From NCBI GenBank assembly GCA_013289605.1, contig JABCZS010000001.1, positions 103,625 through 167,624 on the forward strand: DNA of 64,000 nt. The letters are read 5' to 3'. Below are positions 8,169 to 17,467 of the stretch, piece after piece. Numbering within the stretch: position 1 is the first letter of the stretch; each line of letters opens with the position of its first letter. Made by a program: the position numbers and the translations under genes. Source of the stretch: Gammaproteobacteria bacterium. Its GTDB lineage: Bacteria; Pseudomonadota; Gammaproteobacteria; JABCZS01. The notes below the pieces were generated by a model that ran no database searches, was not told the origin of the DNA, and saw only the letters and a program-made list of their open reading frames with translations.

Positions 8169-9626
8169 CTACCAATGTGTTAATTTTTTCAAGCTGGCCA
8201 CAGAGTGAACTTCTAAGGAATTCATTTTAGTGGTATAAAATTCGTGCTTGGCCGAAACTAGAATAAATTTATCGTCATCCAGGAGCAATTTTTGATCGAT
8301 GAGTGCCTGAATGACAACCATGATGTGCTCCGTAGAGCTGGGATCCAGTGTAAAAGGAATAACAACAACCTCAGACCCCCAAATTAAATTCATTTTTCTT
8401 GCTTTTTCTATGGTATTAATCGCTATAATTATTTTTGCCTGCCCACGATAGCGTGCAATCATTTTGGCAGAATAGCCTGTAGAAGCGATACTGACAATTT
8501 TATCAATGTTCAGTGAGCGTGTAATATCATATACGGCGCGACCGATCGTGTTAGACGTGTCTTTGATATCGCCCACCTTGAGGGGATTTCCCATTTGATT
8601 TAGATAGACTTCTGTTTGTCGAATCACATCTGAGAGCAATTTTACCGACTCAAAAGGATATTTACCTACCGCACTCTCACCTGAGAGCATGACTGCAGAA
8701 GCACCGTCTAGAATAGCATTGGTGATATCATTGACTTCGGCTTTAGTGGGCATAGGATTTTCAATCATCGAATTCAGCATTTCGGTAGCGATAATGACCG
8801 GTACGCCTTGCTGAGTGGCAATATGCACCACTTTCTTTTGTAAAAGCCCAATTTGTTCAACAGAGGTTTCGGCACCTAAATCACCGCGATCAATCATAAT
8901 CGCATCGGATACTGCCAATATTTCTTCAAGATTTTCAATACCCCGGCTATTTTCAATCTTAGCAATGATCCCGACGTCTGAGCCTGATAATACCCCACGC
9001 ACTTGATAAACATCCCCCGCGTTTTCAACAAAAGAAAGGCCTATATAATCAACACCTTCTTTTTGACAAAATTCGAGTATTGCTTTATCTCTTTCGGAAA
9101 CGACGGGTGAATTAACCTTGACATAAGGAACATTCACGCCTTTAAAACTTTTAACTTGTCCATTGTTTTCTGCCTGACAATGAATATCATGCCCGTCAAT
9201 TTTTACCACTGTAAAGAATAATGTTCCGTCATCAACAAGAATATGATCACCTTCTTTGAGATCCTCATGCAGCTTTGCATAGTTCACTGGGATTTTATGC
9301 GGATCTTTAGGCAGGGTTATGGTAGTAAAGATAACCAAATCACCTATTTTGACAGGATAAGGCGCATCGAGCTCAGTTGTTCTAATTTTCCGACCTGGAA
9401 TATCAACCAAAATTGAAATTAAAGGATCTACCGCACGCACTAATTGTATAGCCTGCTTATGCCATTCAAGATCCCCTTGTGCACCATTGAGCCGCGCAAC
9501 ATCCATGCCCATTTTTCTCAGCTTAGTGATGGCATCAATTGAGAACGTTTTGGGACCTAAAGTACAAACAATTTTAGTCTTTTTAGCGGTTAGCCTATCG
9601 TCTGTATTTAATAGATGTGACACCAT
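8169..9626 (-). CDS. pyk: Divergent pyruvate kinase family protein
   Basis: Pyruvate kinase catalyses PEP + ADP to pyruvate + ATP. The 485 residues align along the whole family: N-terminal KTKIVCTLGPKT, IIAKIENSRG with the catalytic Lys, IDRGDLGAE, ATEMLNSM and the AVMLSGESAVGKYP segment, then a C-terminal allosteric-like domain. Several conserved positions are altered: the canonical RLNFSHG becomes RLNGAQG, losing a Ser and His that bind K+ and nucleotide; LLDTKGPEIRTG becomes LVDIPGRKIRT; and ARGDLG becomes DRGDLG. This could be a second, specialised or regulatory isozyme. Activity cannot be assumed from sequence. ATG 9626 begins MVSHLLN; no strong Shine-Dalgarno is obvious. Confidence 0.8.
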   Translation of the reverse strand: MVSHLLNTDDRLTAKKTKIVCTLGPKTFSIDAITKLRKMGMDVARLNGAQGDLEWHKQAIQLVRAVDPLISILVDIPGRKIRTTELDAPYPVKIGDLVIFTTITLPKDPHKIPVNYAKLHEDLKEGDHILVDDGTLFFTVVKIDGHDIHCQAENNGQVKSFKGVNVPYVKVNSPVVSERDKAILEFCQKEGVDYIGLSFVENAGDVYQVRGVLSGSDVGIIAKIENSRGIENLEEILAVSDAIMIDRGDLGAETSVEQIGLLQKKVVHIATQQGVPVIIATEMLNSMIENPMPTKAEVNDITNAILDGASAVMLSGESAVGKYPFESVKLLSDVIRQTEVYLNQMGNPLKVGDIKDTSNTIGRAVYDITRSLNIDKIVSIASTGYSAKMIARYRGQAKIIIAINTIEKARKMNLIWGSEVVVIPFTLDPSSTEHIMVVIQALIDQKLLLDDDKFILVSAKHEFYTTKMNSLEVHSVASLKKLTHW

Positions 9627-9708
9627 GCTATGCTCCCCATTTCCACAAAGTAATAACGCTTAATTATAGCTTATTTTCTCGAACATTCTATTAGAAAGGC
9701 TTAAAAGC

Positions 9709-9740
9709 ATGCGCCGTCAGCATTAACCTGTACGGCGCAT
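9709..9740 (-). terminator. Hairpin after aquaporin gene
   Basis: ATGCGCCGT (9709-9717) pairs with ACGGCGCAT (9732-9740), followed on the minus strand by GCTTTTAAG. It lies 11 bp after the aquaporin stop. Confidence 0.7.
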
Positions 9741-9750
9741 AAATTATGTT

Positions 9751-10455
9751 TTAGTTATTTTCCGGCAGTTTTGCCAAATGGCGATAAAACACAGCCGCCA
9801 CGACCGCACCCAAGATAGGCGCCACCCAAAATAACCATAATTGCTGTATGGCCCAACCGCCTACAAAAAGTGCAGGACCTGTACTACGCACTGGATTAGC
9901 AGAAAGTCCCGTCACGGGGATCCCTACTAAAAGCAGTAATGTCAGCCCCAAACCGATTGCAATCGGTGCAAAGCCTTTAGGCACCCGAGTATCTGTACTG
10001 CCTAAAATAATCATTAACAACATAAAAGTGAATACCGCTTCGGTAATAAACGCTGAGACGACTGAATAACCGCCGAAAGAATGTTCGCCATACCCATTGG
10101 CTGCAAACCCATGCGCCACATCAAACCCGGGCTTACCACTTGCGATTAAATATAATAACCCTGCACCGGCGATGCCACCTAAAATTTGCGCGAAAATATA
10201 CGGCAACACATCCCGCGCAGGAAATCGGCCCACAATAAATAAACCTATAGAAACCGCAGGATTAATATGACAACCTGAAATATGCCCTATCGTATATATC
10301 ATGGTTAATAACGATAAACCGAAGGCCAAGGCAACCCCTAAGAAACCTATGCCTAACCCAGGAAACGCAGATGCAATCACCAAACTACCGCAACCACATA
10401 ACACTAACCACGCTGTGCCCATAAATTCAGCGATCAAACGATTGCTTAATGGCAT
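9751..10455 (-). CDS. aqpZ: Aquaporin Z-like channel (MIP family)
   Basis: Inner-membrane water or small-solute channel of about 234 residues with six membrane segments. Start at 10455 ([14 protein letters not shown]) matches the usual AqpZ N-terminus and has AGAGAAAAAGAA upstream; a longer in-frame option exists at 10521. The first pore loop is GCHINPAVS. The second reads SANPVRS, so NPA has become NPV. Aligned to E. coli AqpZ, the selectivity-filter Phe (ALAFG) and Arg (NPVR) are kept, but the His of TM5 becomes Leu (TLLLLVGIP) and the Thr becomes Leu. That would make the filter more hydrophobic, so selectivity may differ from a strict water channel. Confidence 0.88.
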   Translation of the reverse strand: MPLSNRLIAEFMGTAWLVLCGCGSLVIASAFPGLGIGFLGVALAFGLSLLTMIYTIGHISGCHINPAVSIGLFIVGRFPARDVLPYIFAQILGGIAGAGLLYLIASGKPGFDVAHGFAANGYGEHSFGGYSVVSAFITEAVFTFMLLMIILGSTDTRVPKGFAPIAIGLGLTLLLLVGIPVTGLSANPVRSTGPALFVGGWAIQQLWLFWVAPILGAVVAAVFYRHLAKLPENN

Positions 10456-10603
10456 TTCTTTTTCTCTTAATATCATTTTATTTGTCCTTAAATTAAAAAG
10501 TACTGACTTTATTCCTAGCACAAGGAGCGTTATTTTTCCATTAGACTCAAGGATCTGCCCCGCTTTTAAAAGCTGAAAGGTAATTAAAACCAGTCCAAAA
10601 CCC

Positions 10604-11575
10604 TTAACCTTGTGCCTGATTAAAAGTAAGTTTATTTTCCCTCATCAGCATGTTTATTTTTTTTGCCTGCTCTAGCAACCGCTGGGTATCAAGTGATGGT
10701 ATTGTTTCTTTAAATTTTTCAGCGAGTAAATTGCGCAATGCTTCATTATCAATGTAGGCAATAAGGCGTAACGCATCATTTTCCGTGTTGATACTATGCT
10801 CCCAATTCGCGATACCGCGTACAGCATATTTCAAGTCTGCTCCGCGCTTGATTAAATCATTCACAAAAGCGATATAACCGCCGCCCGCTGCACCCTGCAC
10901 GGCTTGATTTAAACTGCCTCCGCGGATAATCAGATCATTAGTAAGATCGATATGACCGCCATTTGCCGCGCCATTGACTGCATTATTTAAATGAGCACCA
11001 AGGTGGATAAGCGTATGAGTCAGTTCTGCATGACCGCCAAATGCTGCACCATGTACAGCGTTATTGATGCTTGCGCCACGATTAAGCAACGCTTTGGTTG
11101 ATGTGCTGTGTCCTCCGAATGCTGCACCCCAAATGGCATAACTTAAACTCGCATCAACATTGATGAGTTCATTGGTAAGTGCTACATGATTTCCACTTGC
11201 TGCACCGTATACGGCAAAATTTAAGCTGGCTCCACGATTAATCAATTCATGGGTCAGATCCACATGACCTGCGCATGCACTTCCCCATACGGCATAATCT
11301 AAACTGGCTCCGCGTTCTATGAGATGATTGATAAGCGCATTATGTCCCCCCAATGCCGCACCGCGTACCGCATAATTTATATTTGCATTAAACTTATCAA
11401 TTAAAAATTCAACTGATTCATAGTCATTTTCAGCGGCCAAACGCATGACTTGCTGGTCCTCTCCCTGAAAGAGTGCAACGCAACCCATCGAGTCTATGAC
11501 TATAGATAATGCTTTTTCATCTTTGGCTTTGGTTAATTGATAAATGGTTTCAAATAAAGTTTTTTGTGGTTGCAT
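10604..11575 (-). CDS. Ankyrin-like 33-residue repeat protein
   Basis: 323 residues, mostly about eight tandem 33-residue units. The pattern is VxGAAxGGHxxLTxxLIxRGASLNxA, a variant of the ankyrin repeat in which the usual TPLHxAA is replaced by a short Asn/Asp-Ala-Val turn. There is no signal peptide or membrane segment. The C-terminus is helical ([12 protein letters not shown]). Such proteins occur in Legionellales and related amoeba-associated bacteria and may bind host proteins; that role is inference. It is transcribed alone on the minus strand. Confidence 0.8.
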   Translation of the reverse strand: MQPQKTLFETIYQLTKAKDEKALSIVIDSMGCVALFQGEDQQVMRLAAENDYESVEFLIDKFNANINYAVRGAALGGHNALINHLIERGASLDYAVWGSACAGHVDLTHELINRGASLNFAVYGAASGNHVALTNELINVDASLSYAIWGAAFGGHSTSTKALLNRGASINNAVHGAAFGGHAELTHTLIHLGAHLNNAVNGAANGGHIDLTNDLIIRGGSLNQAVQGAAGGGYIAFVNDLIKRGADLKYAVRGIANWEHSINTENDALRLIAYIDNEALRNLLAEKFKETIPSLDTQRLLEQAKKINMLMRENKLTFNQAQG

Positions 11576-11800
11576 TTTTTAATTACCCATATAAATGTTT
11601 TATGCACAGCAATTAATATATTGTTCACTATTTCATTATTTTTATATGGGCCATTACTCATTTACTAGTCAGCCCTCACTTAAACACCACTTTTGACGAT
11701 AGCTCTATAATGAACTAATAGATAAAGTATCAGATAGCTTTGATCTAATTTTACAAACATAATTACTGGGCTTTGGTAGTGTACGCTAAGGAGAGAAAAC

Positions 11801-13711
11801 ATGCGCACTTTTATACGTCTTGGACTACTCATGTTCTCTTTACTCTTTTCCTTGGTAATCAATGCTACATCATCTCCTTGCAGCGGTCATGAAGACAGCT
11901 GCGGGGTATCATTATCTTCGCCAGATATTGCACCTTTACTTAATTGTGCAACTCAGACACCACAGGCAGTAGCCACTTACACGCTCACTAATAACAACGC
12001 AACGCCCGTGAAAATACAAAAAATTACCCTAATAAATAATGATGGCTTTGCAAATAATGATATGACTATAGATCCAACAAGTTCTTGCCATGTAGGAAGC
12101 ACGCTTGCCGCGGGTGGCACGTGCACTTTTATTTTTGATTTTCAACCGTGTGATACCCCACCGGCGCCACAACTTGACCGTGTATTAATTGTAAATATCA
12201 ATACCACACAATTGTTAGTAAGCACCACAATTGATCCTTTAATATTTAGCCTTGCAGTTAATCAAAATGATACCCATTTACAATATAAACGTGTGGACAT
12301 ATCTGCTGGGAGTAATGTTATACTGAACGATGTTTCGACTTCTTCGCCAAGTGATATACAATGGTGTCAAAGCACAGATGCAGCCACATGCGCCTATGTT
12401 TCCACGTGTGAAGTTGGCCAATCCGTAAGTTCAGCGTGTATATTATGGTTTAAAAGTATTGATAATGATCAAACACCTCAAGAAGATTTTAAAACAGGTA
12501 CGATTGATATCACGCTTGCCGATAGTGCAGGTTCAACACGCGTTGAAACGCTTAACTTTACTAAAAAATCGAATCTATATGTGACGGGTCGTTTTTCTAC
12601 AGCAGGCACTTTAAAAACAACTACGGCCAATATTGCACAATGGAATAATACCGAAGGCTGGACAAATATTGCATCTAGTGGTGGCGGATTAAGTCATACT
12701 GGATATGCATTGGCTATTTTTAGAGGAGATTTATTTGTCGGTGGTGATTTTTCACAAGTGGATAATATCGCTTCTACTCACAAAATAGCCGTTTGGAATG
12801 ATAGTACTTGGGCTGCCGTAGATGGGAGTTTTGACGTGAGTAGCAGTAGCGTACAAAGTTTATTTGCTGAGGGTGACCAATTATTATATGCGGGGGGTGT
12901 CTTTGGAATCGTAGGTTCAGACGCTACCGAAGCACAAAGTATTGCGCAATTTGATGGTGAAACTTGGTCGTCATTGGGTAGTATTCCCAATAATGGGTCT
13001 TTTGGTAATTTTCAAACAGTTGAGGCCATCACCACTGTGCAAAATGAGGTCTATGTAGGCGGAATGATCCTATGCGTAGGTGTAGCACCATCCGGACCAC
13101 CCACATGTACTTCACCGAATACCGCGCCGAATAATATTGCCGCATGGGCAACCACAAGCAGCAGTTGGCAGACATTAGGGATGTCCCCTTTTGGCGTGAC
13201 TGGAATGACTTACCCACAGCCCAGAATCGGTGTGAGTGCATTGTTAAATGACAGCGTATCTCCCAATACACTCTATATTGCAGGCAATTTTAATACAGCC
13301 CATGCAACTTCACCCGTACATTCTAATAAAATTGTGCATTATGATCCCTCTTCATCTACGTGGTCGACTGTTGGCAATAATAATACTTTTTTTGATAATA
13401 CGGGGACAAATATCTTATCACTGGTTTATTATGAAAATACGCTTTATGCAGCGGGTCAATTTAATCCATATGTAGCTTATCTGTCAGCGGGTACGACCTG
13501 GACTGCTCAAGGTGCATTGACTGCTACAGCCAGAGTTTTATTTCCCTATGCTGATCAATTATATGTTGGCGGCGATTTTACTAGTTTAAACAATGTGGCT
13601 ATTTTAAATACGAACACATGGGAGTCGATAGATGGCGGCGTTAGCAATCCGAGTGGTCTTACTCCTCAAGTGCAAGATCTACGGGTGGCTACTTCTATTG
13701 AGATCTATTAA
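11801..13711 (+). CDS. Secreted beta-propeller-like protein with N-terminal sorting-domain-like region
   Basis: 636 residues beginning with a signal peptide (MRTFIRLGLLMFSLLFSLVINA). Residues about 30-130 are Cys-containing and Ig-like (LAAGGTCTFIFDFQPC), as in choice-of-anchor or HYDIN-like domains. From about residue 260, at least six repeats carry the pattern W-x-x-(L/I)...L-(Y/F)-(V/A)-(G/A)-G-x-F, for example LFVGGDFS, LYAGGVFG, LYIAGNFN, LYAAGQFN and LYVGGDFT. This resembles Rax2/cortical-marker or kelch-like beta-propellers, usually extracellular and adhesive. GGAGAGAAAAC directly precedes the ATG. Function unknown. No partner genes adjoin it. Confidence 0.75.
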   Translation: MRTFIRLGLLMFSLLFSLVINATSSPCSGHEDSCGVSLSSPDIAPLLNCATQTPQAVATYTLTNNNATPVKIQKITLINNDGFANNDMTIDPTSSCHVGSTLAAGGTCTFIFDFQPCDTPPAPQLDRVLIVNINTTQLLVSTTIDPLIFSLAVNQNDTHLQYKRVDISAGSNVILNDVSTSSPSDIQWCQSTDAATCAYVSTCEVGQSVSSACILWFKSIDNDQTPQEDFKTGTIDITLADSAGSTRVETLNFTKKSNLYVTGRFSTAGTLKTTTANIAQWNNTEGWTNIASSGGGLSHTGYALAIFRGDLFVGGDFSQVDNIASTHKIAVWNDSTWAAVDGSFDVSSSSVQSLFAEGDQLLYAGGVFGIVGSDATEAQSIAQFDGETWSSLGSIPNNGSFGNFQTVEAITTVQNEVYVGGMILCVGVAPSGPPTCTSPNTAPNNIAAWATTSSSWQTLGMSPFGVTGMTYPQPRIGVSALLNDSVSPNTLYIAGNFNTAHATSPVHSNKIVHYDPSSSTWSTVGNNNTFFDNTGTNILSLVYYENTLYAAGQFNPYVAYLSAGTTWTAQGALTATARVLFPYADQLYVGGDFTSLNNVAILNTNTWESIDGGVSNPSGLTPQVQDLRVATSIEIY

Positions 13712-13905
13712 GGATAAATCGTTAATGCTTGCAATTGTCATCACGGATCGGAGAAATCATGCCTAGGTATTAATGCAATTGGGCGGTCTATCTCACATTA
13801 AATGCTGTACAATCACTGTCTTCATAATTGCAGACAAGACTATCGTAATGACAGCATTAAAAATTTAAGTTTGACGACTTGTCCTAATTTTGTTACTTTA
13901 CACCT

Positions 13906-15036
13906 ATGATAAATAACCCTCCCCTGCCTAACAAAGTAAATCTACTCGGCTTAGATCTGGCAGCAATGCGCCAACTGTTTGAAAGTATTGGAGAAAAGCC
14001 TTTTCGCGCCCAGCAAGTCTTAAAATGGATCCACGAGGTCGGCGTACTAGACTTTGAGCATATGACCAATCTTAGCAAGGATTTACGTGAAAAACTCAGC
14101 CAGATAGCTGAAATAAAGCCACCCGCAGTGCTATCAGAAAAATGTGCAGGAGATGATACGCGTAAATGGATCATTCAGCTAAACGATGGTAACTGCGTAG
14201 AAGCGGTATTTATCCCTGCCAGCAATCGCGGCACCTTATGTATTTCTTCACAAGTGGGCTGTATTTTAAATTGTGATTTTTGTTCTACGGGCAAACAAGG
14301 ATTTAGTCGCAATCTGACCAGCGCTGAAATTATTGGGCAATTATGGATTGCTGTGCGTGCGTTATCACAAAAGCAAGGCTTACATGATCATGCCATCACA
14401 AATGTAGTGATGATGGGCATGGGTGAACCGATGTTAAATTATGAAAATGTGTTGCCCGCACTTAATTTAATGCGCAGCGATTTTGCCTATGGATTATCTA
14501 AATACCGCGTGACTGTCAGTACCGCCGGTGTTATTCCAGGCATAGAGGCATTGAGCGCAGCGTCCGATGTCGCACTGGCCATTTCATTACATGCGCCTAA
14601 TAATGCTTTGCGCGACAAGTTGGTTCCTCTTAATAAAAAATATCCACTGGAAGAATTAATAGCGACGTGTAAAGATTATTTTAAAAATGAGCCTAGACGT
14701 AGCATTGTCATGGAATATGTCATGCTCGATGGCGTCAATGATCACATTGAACATGCAAAACAACTCGTAAAACTGCTGCGTGATATTTCGGTTAAAATCA
14801 ATCTTATTCCTTTTAATCCCTTTCCGCATACGACCTATCAAAGATCAACTGACGCAACCATCGACGAATTTCAACGCATCTTATCAAAAGCAGGTTACAT
14901 TACGACGGTTAGACGCACACGCGGCGATGATATTGATGCCGCTTGCGGACAACTCGTAGGACAAGTTCAAGACAGAACCCGCCGTCAAGAACGTTATCTG
15001 AAAGCAAGGCTCAGTGAGTCTGAAAATCTCTCGTAA
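13906..15036 (+). CDS. rlmN: Dual-specificity 23S rRNA m2A2503 / tRNA m2A37 methyltransferase
   Basis: Radical SAM methyltransferase that methylates adenosine 2503 of 23S rRNA and A37 of some tRNAs. Of its 376 residues, the iron-sulfur cluster motif CxxxCxxC is in [15 protein letters not shown] near residue 119. GMGEPMLNY is the SAM-binding GGE-like motif. The C-terminal [16 protein letters not shown] contains the second catalytic Cys. The methylation-accepting Cys/Cys pair arrangement is complete, so it should be active. The upstream 190 bp hold no gene. Confidence 0.96.
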   Translation: MINNPPLPNKVNLLGLDLAAMRQLFESIGEKPFRAQQVLKWIHEVGVLDFEHMTNLSKDLREKLSQIAEIKPPAVLSEKCAGDDTRKWIIQLNDGNCVEAVFIPASNRGTLCISSQVGCILNCDFCSTGKQGFSRNLTSAEIIGQLWIAVRALSQKQGLHDHAITNVVMMGMGEPMLNYENVLPALNLMRSDFAYGLSKYRVTVSTAGVIPGIEALSAASDVALAISLHAPNNALRDKLVPLNKKYPLEELIATCKDYFKNEPRRSIVMEYVMLDGVNDHIEHAKQLVKLLRDISVKINLIPFNPFPHTTYQRSTDATIDEFQRILSKAGYITTVRRTRGDDIDAACGQLVGQVQDRTRRQERYLKARLSESENLS

Positions 15037-15066
15037 TTAAAAGAAAACTAAACACCCACATATTTG

Positions 15067-15267
15067 ATGATGCAATTAAACTCAATACGACTACAAGATA
15101 TCTTACAAGTCGTTGTTTTAAGCTTTCAAATTAACGCTACTTATTCTATTGTCCTTGCATGGCCTGCAAATGTTTTTGTAGGCTATATTAAAAGAAAAAC
15201 GGGTATAGATAGTTTTGATACTACAATACCTAATTCAGTAACATTAAAAGAGCATGCGCAAACATGA
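15067..15267 (+). CDS. Small hypothetical protein upstream of the Mo-carrier-like gene
   Basis: About 66 residues (MMQLNSIRLQDILQ...). Its TGA stop overlaps the next ATG by four bases (ATGA), the arrangement of translationally coupled genes, which is the main argument that it is real. One hydrophobic stretch (IVLAWPANVFVGYI) is present. No family recognised. It could also be a decayed gene end. Confidence 0.4.
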   Translation: MMQLNSIRLQDILQVVVLSFQINATYSIVLAWPANVFVGYIKRKTGIDSFDTTIPNSVTLKEHAQT

Positions 15268-15779
15268 TTGAGAAAATTATATCCGGCGGCCAAACAGGGG
15301 TAGATCGCGCAGCATTAGATATTGCTATTGATCTTGGCATTCCTCATGGTGGTTGGTGTCCAAAAGATCGTCTTTCTGAAGCAGGTGCAATACCTAATCA
15401 GTATTCACTACAAGAAACAGCCTCTATGGATTATTCAGAAAGAACAAAATTAAATATCAGAGATTCTGACGGAACATTAGTAGTGGTTCCTACCTTTCCT
15501 TTACAGGTTACTGATGGCACTGCGCTTACACTTCAAGAATTACAAGAAAAAAATAAACCTTTTTTTATTGTTGATATATCAAAAGGATTTAATCTAGACC
15601 AGTTTAATTCATGGGTACAACAAAATAACATAAAAATACTAAATGTTGCTGGTCCAAGAGAGTCACAATCTCCAGGAATTTATAAAAAAAGTACAGAATT
15701 ATTACCAAAGTTATTAGTGGATGCCTTAAAAAAGGATATGGATACTCAAATTGATCGTGAACTGGATAGAGACATATGA
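15264..15779 (+). CDS. Putative molybdenum carrier-like (SLOG/YpsA-type) protein
   Basis: 171 residues starting IEKIISGGQTGVDRAALD, the nucleotide-binding signature of the MoCo_carrier family, Rossmann-like proteins of the SLOG superfamily. HGGWCPKDR, a second conserved piece, and RDSDGTLVV also fit. Despite the family name, biochemical function is poorly established; nucleotide or nucleotide-derivative binding is the safer expectation. It overlaps the small upstream gene by 4 bp, and its stop overlaps the ATG of a decayed vapC by 4 bp. This looks like a former three-gene operon. Confidence 0.8.
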   Translation: MIEKIISGGQTGVDRAALDIAIDLGIPHGGWCPKDRLSEAGAIPNQYSLQETASMDYSERTKLNIRDSDGTLVVVPTFPLQVTDGTALTLQELQEKNKPFFIVDISKGFNLDQFNSWVQQNNIKILNVAGPRESQSPGIYKKSTELLPKLLVDALKKDMDTQIDRELDRDI

Positions 15780-16152
15780 ATATTGTAGATTCTTCAGGTT
15801 GGATTGAATTTTTAAGTGATGGTAAAAATGCAGAAATATTTACTCCTTAATACTTAAAGTCAATGAGCTAGTCGTACCTACTAGTATTCTCTATGAGGTC
15901 TATAATAAAATTGCTTTGGAATGTGATCATGAAAAAGCCATTGAAGTTATTGCCCCTATGCAACAAGCAAACTTATCGTTGAAGTAGATAACACATTAGC
16001 CTTAGAAGCTGCACAATGTTCTTTGGAATATAAACTGCATGGCTGATAGTTTGATTTACGCTACAGCGAAAAAATTTAATGCCACAATATGGACACAGGA
16101 TAGCAATTTTACAAACCTTCCAAAGGTACGATATATTGAGAAAAAAATCTAA
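15776..16152 (+). pseudogene. Broken PIN-domain toxin (VapC type)
   Basis: Reading through the frames gives a near-complete PIN protein. MNIVDSSGWIEFLSDGKNA (with the first active-site Asp) stops at 15850. VNELVVPTSILYEVYNKIA continues in another frame. A third frame gives EVDNTLALEAAQCS. MADSLIYATAKKFNATIW and the late Asp in WTQDSNF end at 16152. At least three frameshifts or stops separate the pieces, so no ribonuclease can be made. No antitoxin gene is recognisable next to it. Confidence 0.85.
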
Positions 16153-16155
16153 AAG

Positions 16156-17295
16156 TTATTGATTGCTTGCGCATTTTAAGCTTGTTGCCGATGTGAGTCG
16201 GTCATTGAGAAATTGGATAGCCCAGGTATGCAATCTAGGGTTATCTAGATCTGTATTGCTCTTAAATGCTTCCTTCGCCCCTACTACAAAGTTTTCTCGC
16301 TCTACAGAAGTTAATTTCTGTCCTGCAGCTTTTTCTAGCTCATTGACATAAAATTGTATTTCAATGATGTCAATAAATTTAAGACCTTTTTCTCTTAAAT
16401 AGTTATTAAAATTTTTCTCTGTAAAATTATCATCACCCCTATACTTTTCTAAAAAATCATTTGAGGTTTGAAATTTTCCTTGAAACATGATCTCATCTTT
16501 CTTTTCATTTATGAATACAGGTTTTGTGTATCTTGCACGAAATGCATTTAATGTTTCAGGTTTATTTCCATGCTGATGGACTTGAATGTCTTCTTGTTCT
16601 TTATGCTCTTTTACAAAGGCTGGTAATTGCGATGTTTTTAGCAATTCATCGGGTAGCATAGCAATTTTATAATGTTCTGCATTGATTGATCTGGCCTCTA
16701 ACCGCGAGAGTAAATTGGGCACAAGATAGTGTTGTTCAGAATTCTTTCCTGTTGCATCTTTTCCAAATATAACTGCATCGGTATGACAGGAAACAAAATC
16801 TGTTTGCCTCGGGTTTTGAACCATATAAATAGGTACCTCTGGACTGACTTGAAGTGCAGCTAAATCTTTATCAGATAATTTTGCTCCTTTTGTACCCGCA
16901 ATCAAAACAGCTTCTTTGTTATTTTCTTTCATATAAATAATCGGTGTAGAATGTGTAATGCCAACTATAAACGCTACACGATATTCTCCAGGTTGTTTTC
17001 TAGCGAGGGCTATATTATCTTTTATTCTTGTTAAATGGTCTAAGGGTATGCCTACTTTTAAATCAAGGGTAGGGATAATCGTAATATTTGCTGAATATTT
17101 TTCTTTGTAATATTGAGCAATCAATTCAACCCCAGGATCGTTAAGCATCACTTCATCCGCGTTTCTTCCTGTGGCGTAATAACTCGAGGAATTAAAGCTT
17201 TCCAAGCTATAACGCATTGATTTTTCAGCAATTAAATCAGCGGGCGCGGGACCAGGACCTATTATATTTTGTGCTGCCGAGCTTGTTAATAGCAT
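16156..17295 (-). CDS. Unrecognised protein with possible Cys-peptidase/acetyltransferase-like motifs
   Basis: 379 residues, no signal peptide or membrane helix, so cytosolic or secreted by a dedicated system. The middle region has a His in FIVGITHSTPIIYMKE and, about 70 residues later, QTDFVSCHTDAVIFG. That His...(Gln-x-Asp)...Ser-Cys order recalls CE-clan cysteine proteases and YopJ-type acetyltransferases, but the resemblance is weak and seen by eye only. The C-terminal third is charged and helical. GAGG precedes ATG 17295. Divergent from the next gene, with a 172-bp shared upstream region. A 35-bp piece of its coding sequence is duplicated at 21004. Confidence 0.5.
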   Translation of the reverse strand: MLLTSSAAQNIIGPGPAPADLIAEKSMRYSLESFNSSSYYATGRNADEVMLNDPGVELIAQYYKEKYSANITIIPTLDLKVGIPLDHLTRIKDNIALARKQPGEYRVAFIVGITHSTPIIYMKENNKEAVLIAGTKGAKLSDKDLAALQVSPEVPIYMVQNPRQTDFVSCHTDAVIFGKDATGKNSEQHYLVPNLLSRLEARSINAEHYKIAMLPDELLKTSQLPAFVKEHKEQEDIQVHQHGNKPETLNAFRARYTKPVFINEKKDEIMFQGKFQTSNDFLEKYRGDDNFTEKNFNNYLREKGLKFIDIIEIQFYVNELEKAAGQKLTSVERENFVVGAKEAFKSNTDLDNPRLHTWAIQFLNDRLTSATSLKCASNQ

Positions 17296-17467
17296 GACGC
17301 CTCATTAGTTTAGTTTCTGAGATAATTATATCGTATCTTTTTGCTGACCTATGACTACTTATATTAATACCGCTATTCTCAAGAATATCAGCGTATTTTA
17401 GAAGTTGAACTATTGATTTTATCATCCAACTGCGTTAATATAGTTATTTAGCTAAGATGGTAACGCT

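Noticed and set aside
17237..17425. Minus-strand 62-codon frame upstream of the 379-residue gene
   Set aside because: Overlaps the start of the better supported gene in another frame and covers the divergent promoter region.
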